In this document: positions 36,845 to 44,142 of the stretch, piece by piece
How positions within the stretch are numbered: the stretch's first letter is position 1
Layout of the letters: the number at the start of each line of letters is the position of its first letter
Assembly: GCF_001552635.1 (NCBI RefSeq)
Contig: NZ_BCRO01000071.1
Location: forward strand, 1 to 64,000
DNA length: 64,000 bases
Source of the DNA: Actinomadura hibisca NBRC 15177
GTDB taxonomy: Bacteria > Actinomycetota > Actinomycetes > Streptosporangiales > Streptosporangiaceae
Direction of reading: 5' to 3'
Notes under the pieces: model-generated
Database searches by the model: none
Told to the model about the DNA's origin: nothing
The model's input: the letters and a program-made list of their open reading frames with translations, nothing else
Translations under genes and position numbers: made by a program

Positions 36845-37456
36845 ATGACAGGGGAGCCCCTCACCGCCGCCCCGCCCCGGCCCACCCGGCCGGAGCGGGG
36901 CGGCGGCCCCGAGGATCTGCACGACCCCGACCGCTTCGGGGAGGTCTTCGACACCTACTTCGCGGAGATCCACGGGTACGCGGCCAAGCGGCTGGACCGC
37001 GACACCGCCTACGACGTGGCGTCCCAGACGTTCCTGGAGGCGTTCCGCAAGCGGCACCGCTACGACGCCGCGCGCGCCAACGTGCGGACCTGGCTGTACG
37101 GGATCGCGACCAACCTCATCGGCAAGCACCGGCGCGGCGAGGTCTGCGCCTTGCGCGCCCGCGCGCGGCTCGGCCCCGCACCCGTCGCCGAAGGCCACGC
37201 CGATCGGGTGGACGCCCAAGTCAGCGCGCTGGGCGTGCGGGGAGCGCTGGCCGGGGCGCTGGCCTCGCTGAAACCCGCCGAACGCGACGTGCTGCTGCTG
37301 GTCGCGCTCGCCGACCTCAGCCACCAGGAGATCGCCGACGCCCTGGGCATCCCCTACGGCACGGTCGGCTCCCGTCTCAACCGTGCCCGGCGCAAGGTGC
37401 GCGACGCGCTCGGCGGCACCAACCCCCTGCTCGACCTGGAGGACGACCGTGGATGA
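36845..37456 (+). CDS. ECF sigma factor, pair 2
   Basis: 203 aa from ATG at 36845 behind GGAAAGG. FGEVFDTYFAEIHGYAAKRLDRDTAYDVASQTFLEAFRKR (region 2), TWLYGIATNLIGKHRR, and LKPAERDVLLLVALADLSHQEIADALGIPYGTVGSRLNRARRKVRDAL (region 4). It overlaps its partner gene by 8 bp. The upstream segment TGTGAAAG...GATCG resembles that of pair 4. Confidence 0.93.
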   Translation: MTGEPLTAAPPRPTRPERGGGPEDLHDPDRFGEVFDTYFAEIHGYAAKRLDRDTAYDVASQTFLEAFRKRHRYDAARANVRTWLYGIATNLIGKHRRGEVCALRARARLGPAPVAEGHADRVDAQVSALGVRGALAGALASLKPAERDVLLLVALADLSHQEIADALGIPYGTVGSRLNRARRKVRDALGGTNPLLDLEDDRG

Positions 37457-38597
37457 CCTGACGACGATCCGTACGGCGTACGGCGAGCCCGCCCCGCCGA
37501 CCCTCCAGGAGATCACGCAGGCCCGCGCCCTGCTGGAGCAGGCCCCCGCCACCGCGCCCCGCCGCCGCTGGCTGCCCGTCGGCCTCGGCGTGCTCGCGAC
37601 CGGCGCGGCGGCGGCCGTCGCCGTGGCGACCCTGGGCGCCGGGGGCGGCGGCGTCACCCCGTCCCCGTCCGCGCCCCAGGCGGCCCCGTCCGCCAGGCAG
37701 ATGGTGCTGGCGGCCGCCCACCAGGCCGAACAGCGCACCACCAAGCGGTTCCTGACCGTCCACAGCCGGCACTGCTTCGCCCTCCCGGTCCGCGCCAAGA
37801 CCGGCACCTACCTGATGCAGCCGTGCGACGAGAGCTGGCAGTGGGCGGCCCGCGACCGTGCCGGGGATTCGGCGATCTGGTCCCGCAACCTGGCGACCAA
37901 GCCGTCGTCGCCCAGGGACGCCGAGCTGTGGAAGAAGGCCGGATCGCCGCGCGGGCTGCCTTACCGGGACCTCCCCGAGCGCTACCCCGACATGTACAAG
38001 GTGGACCCCACGCCCTGGAAGGAGGACCCGAGCGACCGTAACAGCAACTCCGGCAAGTTCTTCCTCAGCGGTCTGGGCCGCGAGGTGACGGCCGCGCAGT
38101 TCCAGGACCCGGCGGTCATCCGGGAGGCCGTGCGGGAGAAGCTGAACCAGCGCAAGAGGCTGCCGCCCGGGGTCAAGGTCGCGCCCGGAAGGGGCGAGCC
38201 CGAGGGCCCGGGGCAGGCGCTGGTCCGCGTCCGGAGCACCGTGCAGGACCTGCCACTGTCCCCGAAGGGGTGGGCGGAGGTCATCCGGGCGCTCAGCGAC
38301 GTCCCCGGTGTGGTCGCGGTGGGCCGGGTCACCGACCCGCTCGGCCGTTCCGGCGTGGCGCTGGAGGGCACCCGCACCAACGGTCGCGGCAGCGCCCGCA
38401 CCCTGGAACGCGTGATCTTCGACCCGCGGACCGGTGAGCTGCTGGCGAGCACCTCCACGCTCGTGCAGCCGGCCACCGGCAAGAACGCGTCGTTCGGCGA
38501 GGGCTACCGGCCGGGCACGGTGGTCTCCTCGGACGTGTCGATCCGCCGCGAGTGGACCGACCGCCGCCCCACCGCCCCCGAGGGCGTCCGCCGCTGA
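37449..38597 (+). CDS. CU044_5270-family membrane partner, pair 2
   Basis: 382 aa, GTG start overlapping the sigma stop. The N-terminal motif is VDDLTTIRTAYGEPAPPT; one membrane segment follows (WLPVGLGVLATGAAAAVAVATLGAG), then the external domain with ARQMVLAAAHQAEQRTTKRFLTVHSRHC. It has extra Cys in external segments (RHCFAL, QPCDESW), which could form a disulfide. The C-terminal half holds VPGVVAVGRVTDPLGRSGVALEG, the family core. Confidence 0.83.
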   Translation: MDDLTTIRTAYGEPAPPTLQEITQARALLEQAPATAPRRRWLPVGLGVLATGAAAAVAVATLGAGGGGVTPSPSAPQAAPSARQMVLAAAHQAEQRTTKRFLTVHSRHCFALPVRAKTGTYLMQPCDESWQWAARDRAGDSAIWSRNLATKPSSPRDAELWKKAGSPRGLPYRDLPERYPDMYKVDPTPWKEDPSDRNSNSGKFFLSGLGREVTAAQFQDPAVIREAVREKLNQRKRLPPGVKVAPGRGEPEGPGQALVRVRSTVQDLPLSPKGWAEVIRALSDVPGVVAVGRVTDPLGRSGVALEGTRTNGRGSARTLERVIFDPRTGELLASTSTLVQPATGKNASFGEGYRPGTVVSSDVSIRREWTDRRPTAPEGVRR

Positions 38598-38608
38598 CCG
38601 CACCGCAC

Positions 38609-38646
38609 CGGAACCGCCCCGAGACAATGATCTCGGGGCGGTTCCG
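38609..38646 (+). terminator. Terminator after pair 2
   Basis: A 16-bp perfect stem (CGGAACCGCCCCGAGA with its complement) around CAATGA, followed by TCGTTT. Confidence 0.9.
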
Positions 38647-38733
38647 TCGTTTCCGGGGAAGCGGGATCGCGGTGCGGACAAGAACAGGCGTCAACCCCAC
38701 CGACGACAGGGCCCCACCGTGAAGGAGCCGCGC

Positions 38734-39330
38734 ATGACCGCTCCACCCGACGTCGCCCCCTCCCCGCCCGACGACGCCGAGACCATCGGGCGGTCCCGGG
38801 ACGAGCCCGAGCGCTTCGGTGCGATCTTCGACGCGCACTTCGCCGAGATCCACCGCTACGTGGCGCGCCGCCTGGACCCGCAGACCGCCGACGACCTGGC
38901 CGCCGAGACGTTCGCGATCGCGTTCCGCCGCCGCGCCGCCTACGACCCGTCCCGCCGCGACGCCCGCCCCTGGCTCTACGGCATCGCGACCAACCTCATC
39001 GGCCGCCACCGCCGCGACGAGCGCCGCAAGCTGCGCGCGCTCGACCGCGTCGACCACGGCGGTCCCGCCCCCGACCAGCAGGACGCGGTCGCCTCCCGGG
39101 TGACCGCGCAGGGCGTGCGCGGCCCGCTCGCCAAGGCCGTCGCGGCCCTGCCCGCCGCGCAGCGCGACGTGCTGCTGCTGACCGTGCTGGGCGAGCTGTC
39201 CTACGAAGAGGTCGCGGAGGCGCTCGGCGTGCCCCCGGGCACCGTCGGCTCCCGGCTCAACCGCGCCCGGAAGAAGCTGCGCAAGGCGCTCGGTGGGAAC
39301 GACCCCATGCTGGACGAGGAGAAGCGATGA
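38734..39330 (+). CDS. ECF sigma factor, pair 3
   Basis: 198 aa; GAAGGAG precedes the ATG. FGAIFDAHFAEIHRYVARRLDPQTADDLAAETFAIAFRRR, RPWLYGIATNLIGRHRR and LPAAQRDVLLLTVLGELSYEEVAEALGVPPGTVGSRLNRARKKLRKAL mark regions 2 and 4. The stop overlaps the partner start (ATGA). It is separated from pair 2 by a terminator, so it is transcribed on its own. Confidence 0.93.
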   Translation: MTAPPDVAPSPPDDAETIGRSRDEPERFGAIFDAHFAEIHRYVARRLDPQTADDLAAETFAIAFRRRAAYDPSRRDARPWLYGIATNLIGRHRRDERRKLRALDRVDHGGPAPDQQDAVASRVTAQGVRGPLAKAVAALPAAQRDVLLLTVLGELSYEEVAEALGVPPGTVGSRLNRARKKLRKALGGNDPMLDEEKR

Positions 39331-40553
39331 ACGACCTGCACGACGTCCGGGCCCTCTACGACGACCCGCCGGCCCCGTCCGCCCACACCGTCGCCGCCGC
39401 CCGCCGCCGTATGGTCGAAGGGCCCGGCCGGACCGCCGTCCCGCGCCGTAGGCGCGGTCTCGCCTTCGGCCTCGGCGCCGTCGCGGTCGGCGCTGCCGCC
39501 GCCGTCGCGGTCGCGGTGCTGCCCGGCGGTGGCGTCGCCCCGTCCGCGCCGGAGCAGGAGGCCCCGGAGGTGTCGCCGCAGACGTTGCTGCTGGCGGCTG
39601 CCGAGCGCGCCGCGAAGGAGCCCGCGTCGGGCAGCCACTGGTACTACAAGCGGATCGACGGCAGCCAGGCGGTCGTCAAGGACAAGGGCTACCTGGTGGA
39701 CCGGCGCGTCGAGAAGGAGAGCTGGATCCCCACCTCCGCGCGCGAGTACGCCTGGACGGTCGAGCGCCCGCTGAGCGTCAAGCCGCTCGGCCCGGCCGAC
39801 GAGGCGGCGTGGCGGCGCGACGGATCCCCGACGAGCTGGAAGGTGCTGGCCAACATCGGCGGCGCGCTGGACGGCCGCCCGTTCAAGGAAGGCACGGACG
39901 GGCCCGGCTCGGACGCCGGCGACCCGGTCACCGCCGGACCCGGCGAGCCGTACGCGGTCCCCGACAGCCTGCGCCCCGGCTGGCTCGGCACGCTGGCCGC
40001 CCAGCCGATCACCCCGCCGGGCCTGCGGAAACTGCCGGGCGACCCGGTCGCGCTGAAGGCGACCTTGGAGAAGCGGATGCGGCCGTACGAACGCAGGATG
40101 GCCAAGGTGCCGCCCGCCGACAGCGCCGACAACATCCGCGCGATGCACGACGACATGCTCTTCCACACCACGCTGACCCTGCTGACGACCCTGCCCGCGC
40201 CGCCGAAGGTGCGCGCCGCCGCGTTCCGGATGCTGGCGACGCTGCCGGGCGTGCAGAACCGCGGCAAGGTCACCGACGCGCTGGGCCGCAAGGGCCAGGC
40301 GGTGGCCTACCGCAGCATGGACGACACCGTCGAGCAGCGCGTGGTGGTGGACCCGGCCACGGGCCGCCTGCTGGCCGTCCAACAGGTCGTGATCACGCCG
40401 CAGGCCCGCTACCGGGAGCGACCGGGCCAGGTCCGCCACTACTCGGTGCTCCTGGAGGCGAAGTGGAGCGACAAGGGGCCGGTCCTGCCCGCCAAGCGCT
40501 ACATGGTGGACAAGAACGGCAACCCCGAGAAGCCCACCTGCGCCCGCTGCTGA
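39327..40553 (+). CDS. CU044_5270-family membrane partner, pair 3
   Basis: 408 aa. N-terminal motif MNDLHDVRALYDDPPAPS; membrane segment GLAFGLGAVAVGAAAAVAVAVLPGG; external domain with PQTLLLAAAERAAKEPASGSHWYYKRIDG and the family core LPGVQNRGKVTDALGRKGQAVAYRS. The tail ends in KPTCARC, two Cys not shared with pairs 1 and 4. Confidence 0.84.
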   Translation: MNDLHDVRALYDDPPAPSAHTVAAARRRMVEGPGRTAVPRRRRGLAFGLGAVAVGAAAAVAVAVLPGGGVAPSAPEQEAPEVSPQTLLLAAAERAAKEPASGSHWYYKRIDGSQAVVKDKGYLVDRRVEKESWIPTSAREYAWTVERPLSVKPLGPADEAAWRRDGSPTSWKVLANIGGALDGRPFKEGTDGPGSDAGDPVTAGPGEPYAVPDSLRPGWLGTLAAQPITPPGLRKLPGDPVALKATLEKRMRPYERRMAKVPPADSADNIRAMHDDMLFHTTLTLLTTLPAPPKVRAAAFRMLATLPGVQNRGKVTDALGRKGQAVAYRSMDDTVEQRVVVDPATGRLLAVQQVVITPQARYRERPGQVRHYSVLLEAKWSDKGPVLPAKRYMVDKNGNPEKPTCARC

Positions 40554-40569
40554 CCCCGCCGGGGCGACG

Positions 40570-41109
40570 CTAGGACAACGCTTCCACGAGCTTGCCGCAG
40601 AACGCCTCCAGGTCGCCGGGGTCGCGGCTGGTGATGATGTTCCCGTCCACGACGACGGGCTCGTCCACCACCTCGGCCCCCGCGTTGCGCAGGTCGGTGC
40701 GCAGGCTCGGGTAGGACGTCATCGTTCGGCCCCGCACCACGCCCGCCTCGATCAGCGTCCACGGCCCGTGGCAGATCGCCGCGACCGGCTTGCCGTCGGT
40801 CACGAACCCGCGCACGAACGCGACGGCGGCGTCGTTCTGCCGCAGCCGGTCGGGGTTGACGGTGCCGCCGGGCAGCACCAGCGCGTCGAACTGGCCCGCC
40901 ACCGCGCGGTCGATCGGCCAGTCCACGTCGATCATGTCGCCCTTGTCGATGTCCTGGTGCATCGCCTGGATGCGTCCGGGCTCCGGCGACACGACCTCGA
41001 CCTTGGCCCCGGCCTCGCGCAGCGCCCGCCGGGGCTCCTCCAGCTCGATCTGCTCCACGCCCCCCGTCGCCAGGATCGCGACGTTCTTGCCCTCCAGCGC
41101 GCCCGCCAT
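40570..41109 (-). CDS. DJ-1/PfpI-family protein 1
   Basis: 179 aa. GKNVAILATGGVEQIELEEPRRAL holds the family Glu, and KPVAAICHGPWTLIEAG the nucleophilic Cys in its elbow. Members act as glyoxalase/deglycase or general stress proteins. It is about two-thirds identical by eye to its neighbour at 41202 (shared TVNPD-LRQ-DAAV and SLRTDLRNAGAEVVDE), so the two are tandem duplicates. Its Shine-Dalgarno lies inside the arm of an 11-bp inverted repeat. Confidence 0.92.
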   Translation of the reverse strand: MAGALEGKNVAILATGGVEQIELEEPRRALREAGAKVEVVSPEPGRIQAMHQDIDKGDMIDVDWPIDRAVAGQFDALVLPGGTVNPDRLRQNDAAVAFVRGFVTDGKPVAAICHGPWTLIEAGVVRGRTMTSYPSLRTDLRNAGAEVVDEPVVVDGNIITSRDPGDLEAFCGKLVEALS

Positions 41110-41113
41110 GGTG

Positions 41114-41160
41114 GACCTCCCCCTCGGTCGTCTCATCCAGGACCTACCAAGGGGGAGGTC
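41114..41160 (-). promoter_or_regulatory. Inverted repeat covering the Shine-Dalgarno of pfpI gene 1
   Basis: On the message strand, GACCTCCCCCT is followed 25 nt later by AGGGGGAGGTC, then CACC-ATG. The right arm contains the Shine-Dalgarno GGAGG, so if both arms are transcribed the site would be hidden in an 11-bp stem. The loop contains TCCTGGATGAGAC, which recurs upstream of the second pfpI gene; if that is a promoter, the repeat is instead a DNA operator. Confidence 0.55.
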
Positions 41161-41201
41161 TGCCTAAGGCCGGGCGTTGCCCATCAGTTGGCGCGGCGGG
41201 G

Positions 41202-41753
41202 TCAGGCGGCCGACCCGGCGAACACCTCAAGGATCTTCTCGTTGAAGGCGGGCAGGTCGTCGGGGTTGCGGCTGGTGATCAGGTTGTCGTCCACGACGAC
41301 CTCCTCGTCCACCACCTCGGCCCCCGCGTTGCGCAGGTCGGTGCGCAGGCTCGGGAAGGACGTCAGCGTGCGCCCGCGCACGACCTCGGCTTCCACCAGC
41401 GTCCAGGGTCCGTGGCAGATGGCGGCGACGGGCTTGCCCTCGCGGACGAAGTCGCGCACGAAGTCCACGGCCGCGTCGTCCTGGCGCAGGTGGTCCGGGT
41501 TGACGGTGCCGCCGGGCAGGATCAGCCCGTCGTACTCGTCCACGGTGGCGTCGCCCACCAGGCGGTCCACGTCGATCTTGTCGCCCTTGTTGATGTCCTG
41601 GTTCATCGCCTGGATCTGGCCGTCCTCGATGGACAGGACGTCGACCCGCGCCCCCGCGTCCTGCACGGCCGCGCGCGGCTGCTCCAGCTCGACCTGCTCG
41701 ACACCGGTGGCGGCGAGGATCGCGATGCGCTTGCCTTGCAGTTCCCCAGCCAT
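41202..41753 (-). CDS. DJ-1/PfpI-family protein 2
   Basis: 183 aa. GKRIAILAATGVEQVELEQPRAAV and KPVAAICHGPWTLVEAE carry the catalytic Glu and Cys. GGAAGGGAA precedes the ATG. It is upstream of the first copy on the same strand with 92 bp between. Both upstream regions share TCCTGGAT followed by GAGAC, so common control is likely. Confidence 0.92.
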   Translation of the reverse strand: MAGELQGKRIAILAATGVEQVELEQPRAAVQDAGARVDVLSIEDGQIQAMNQDINKGDKIDVDRLVGDATVDEYDGLILPGGTVNPDHLRQDDAAVDFVRDFVREGKPVAAICHGPWTLVEAEVVRGRTLTSFPSLRTDLRNAGAEVVDEEVVVDDNLITSRNPDDLPAFNEKILEVFAGSAA

Positions 41754-42018
41754 GAGTTCCCTTCCGGTTCAGTGCGTGCTCGGTGCGTGATGTCTCGTAT
41801 CCAGGAGTAACGGACGACACCAAATCGACCGGGCGATCCGGCCTTCCCGCGCAAAGACGGCACAAATCAGACGCAGTGCCCGGCCAAGAAACCGGCCCGC
41901 ACGTCTCCGAACGGCGTGCCGCCACGCGCCCGGACGGCCCCGGCGGGGCGCAGTTCCAAAGAACGGCAATGATCTGACGGGCGAGCAGAACGACGCCGTG
42001 GTCCGCCGTCCGCCCTCC
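41754..42018. other. Gap between crcB and pfpI gene 2
   Basis: 265 bp on the minus-strand side of pfpI gene 2. It contains TCCTGGATACGAGAC (41792-41806, minus strand), the element shared with pfpI gene 1. Nothing else is recognised. Confidence 0.5.
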
Positions 42019-42378
42019 TCAGCCCACGACCTGGGCGAGGGCCATGCCGCAGTAAGCAGCGCCGAGCCCGGCCGCGACGGAGATGACGGCGTTGAGGATC
42101 GCGTAGGTGCGCACGCCGTCCTCGGCCAGCCGCAACGTCTCGTAGGAGAAGGTGGAGTAGGTGGTCAGCGCGCCGCAGAAACCGGTTCCGGCGAGGGCCG
42201 TGACGGTGGGGTCGGCGGGCAGCGCGGCCAGGAAGCCGAGCAGCGCCGAGCCGGTGACGTTGACGGTGAAGGTGCCCCAGGGGAACGACGAGCCGGTGCG
42301 GGCCTGCATCATGCGGTCGGTCAGGTAGCGCAGCGGCGCGCCGACGGCCGCGCCCAGCGCGACGAGCAGCAGCGTCAT
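42019..42378 (-). CDS. crcB: Fluoride channel Fluc/CrcB subunit
   Basis: 119 aa with four membrane helices. GAPLRYLTDRMM, the Asn in FTVNVTGSALLG and GALTTYSTFSYE (phenylalanine box and sodium site) are typical. It exports fluoride as a dimer, probably an antiparallel heterodimer with the upstream gene, whose stop it overlaps by 4 bp. Confidence 0.95.
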   Translation of the reverse strand: MTLLLVALGAAVGAPLRYLTDRMMQARTGSSFPWGTFTVNVTGSALLGFLAALPADPTVTALAGTGFCGALTTYSTFSYETLRLAEDGVRTYAILNAVISVAAGLGAAYCGMALAQVVG

Positions 42379-42848
42379 CGCGTCTCCCCGGCGCGGCGCG
42401 AGCGGGTGAGCAGGCGCGCGAGGCGGACGCCCGCGTAGACGGCGGCGAGCGCGGCGAGCAGCGTGGCGGCCAGGTAGACCAGCGCGGTACGAGGTGCTCC
42501 GGCCTCCAAGGACGCCTGGATGTCCACGACATAAGTGGAGAAGGTCGTGAACCCGCCCAGCACCCCGACACCGAGGAAGGGCCGGACCAGGTGATGTACC
42601 TGCCACACCTCGGTGATCGCGACCATCAGGACGCCGATGAGCAGGCACCCGGCGACGTTGACCGCGAAGGTGGCCCAGGCGAAGTGCCCGGCGTCATGGG
42701 GGAGGGCGGTGGCGATGCCGTAGCGGGCCAGCGCGCCCGAAACACCGCCCGCCGAGATGGCCGCGAGCGTCGTCCAGGGGGCCTGGCGCAGTTCGAGCCG
42801 CTGCCGTGGCTCGTGCAGATCGACATCGGGGTCCACGGGATCGTGCAT
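42375..42848 (-). CDS. crcB: Fluoride channel Fluc/CrcB subunit, longer paralogue
   Basis: 157 aa. An N-terminal extension of about 28 residues (rich in Asp and His) precedes the four-helix channel: GGVSGALARYGIA, FAVNVAGCLLIG and GGFTTFSTYVVD. It pairs with the 119-aa subunit. A small hairpin overlaps the Shine-Dalgarno region; I could not find the fluoride riboswitch consensus upstream. Confidence 0.94.
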   Translation of the reverse strand: MHDPVDPDVDLHEPRQRLELRQAPWTTLAAISAGGVSGALARYGIATALPHDAGHFAWATFAVNVAGCLLIGVLMVAITEVWQVHHLVRPFLGVGVLGGFTTFSTYVVDIQASLEAGAPRTALVYLAATLLAALAAVYAGVRLARLLTRSRRAGETR

Positions 42849-42856
42849 GGGCTCCT

Positions 42857-42881
42857 CCTACCAGGGATCCTCGCTGGTAGG
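42857..42881 (-). promoter_or_regulatory. Hairpin just before the crcB start
   Basis: On the message strand CCTACCAG pairs with CTGGTAGG around a 9-nt loop; the second arm runs into the Shine-Dalgarno GGAGGAG. Folding could limit ribosome access. Confidence 0.4.
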
Positions 42882-43226
42882 GACCGTTGGCGCGGGTCGG
42901 CGCGGTTGCCCCGGAGCGGTCCGGGGGCGGCGGGCCCCACCGCCGCGACCTGGACGTGCACAACCCGCCAGGCGTGCTCTCAGTGTAGCGATCAGCGGGC
43001 TTTCGGCCGGTCAGCGAACGGACACGCGGTGGACACGTGGCGGACACCGGCCATTTGTTGCCCGTACCGTCGGGGGATGGCTACGGTCATCGCTGGAGCT
43101 GCCGCCTTCGACGTTCCGGCCGTTCCCCATGGTGGACCCGCCGCGTCGCGGACCGGCGAACCGCGCCGCCCAGCCACGATCCCCGCTCGTCACGCGCGTG
43201 CGACCTGACCAGAAAGCAGAACCTCC
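42882..43226. other. Divergent crcB/uppP intergenic region
   Basis: 345 bp. GGACACG recurs at about 43018, 43031 and 43041 with small changes. A 43-codon frame (43077-43208) has no useful Shine-Dalgarno and I do not call it. No fluoride riboswitch seen. Confidence 0.4.
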
Positions 43227-44063
43227 TTGAGCGCCATCAGCCTCGGCCAGGCCGTCGTCCTCGGGATCGTGGAAGGGGTGACCGAGTTCCTGCCGATCTC
43301 CTCCACCGGCCACCTGAAGATCACCGAGGGGCTGATGGGCATCCCGGTGGACGACGCGTCGGTGGTCGGCTTCACGGCGGTCATCCAGGTCGGCGCGATC
43401 GCGGCGGTGCTGCTGTACTTCCGCAAGGACATCCTCCGCTTCGCCTCGGCGTGGTTCCGGGGCCTGCGCCACCGCGACCAGCGGACGAGCCACGACTACA
43501 AGTTCGCCTGGTGGATCATCTACTCGACGTTGCCGATCGTGGTGGTGGGCCTGCTGGCGAAGCCGCTGATCGAGGGGCCGCTCGCGTCGTTGTGGGTGGT
43601 GGCGGGCTCCCTGATCGTGGGCAGCGGCATCATGTGGCTGGCCGAGCGCATGGGCCGTCTCAAGCGCGGCGAGGACGACACGACGCTGACCGACACGATG
43701 CTGGTCGGCTGCTCCCAGATCCTGGCGCTGCTGTTCCCGGGCTTCTCGCGCTCGGGCGCGACGATCTCGACGGCGCTGCTGCGCGACCTGGACCGCGTGG
43801 CGGCGACGCGGCTGTCGTTCTTCCTGTCGATCCCGGCGCTGACGGGCGCGGGGATCTACGAGCTGAAGGAGGCGACGTCGGGGAACGTGGCGGTGTTGTC
43901 GCTGGCGGTGGGGACGCTGGTGTCGTTCGTGGTGGCGTACGCGTCGATCGCGTGGCTGCTGCGCTACATCGCGGGGCACACGTTCACGGCGTTCATCCTG
44001 TACCGGCTGGTGGTCGGCGGCCTGCTGATCGGGCTGCTGGCGACGGGCGCGCTGAACGCCTGA
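43227..44063 (+). CDS. uppP: Undecaprenyl-diphosphatase (bacitracin resistance type)
   Basis: 278 aa membrane enzyme that recycles undecaprenyl pyrophosphate for cell-wall synthesis. EGVTEFLPISSTGH and PGFSRSGATIS, the two catalytic motifs, are intact, with about eight membrane segments. The start is TTG at 43227; no in-frame ATG or GTG upstream keeps the normal length. Confidence 0.96.
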   Translation: MSAISLGQAVVLGIVEGVTEFLPISSTGHLKITEGLMGIPVDDASVVGFTAVIQVGAIAAVLLYFRKDILRFASAWFRGLRHRDQRTSHDYKFAWWIIYSTLPIVVVGLLAKPLIEGPLASLWVVAGSLIVGSGIMWLAERMGRLKRGEDDTTLTDTMLVGCSQILALLFPGFSRSGATISTALLRDLDRVAATRLSFFLSIPALTGAGIYELKEATSGNVAVLSLAVGTLVSFVVAYASIAWLLRYIAGHTFTAFILYRLVVGGLLIGLLATGALNA

Positions 44064-44129
44064 CGTCGGCGACGCCCGAGTCGGCAGGGGTTTGGGGCGG
44101 TATGCGCAACTTGCCGAAAGCCAGGGTTC

Positions 44130-44135
44130 TAGGCT
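44130..44135 (+). promoter_or_regulatory. Putative -10 box of the leaderless kinase gene
   Basis: TAGGCT lies 7 nt before the GTG start at 44143. Confidence 0.4.
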
Positions 44136-44142
44136 GTCCGGC

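Noticed and set aside
43077..43208. 43-codon frame upstream of uppP
   Set aside because: No usable Shine-Dalgarno spacing and unremarkable composition; it may be chance.
42849..43226. Possible fluoride riboswitch before crcB
   Set aside because: I looked for the conserved core of the crcB RNA on the minus strand and did not find it.
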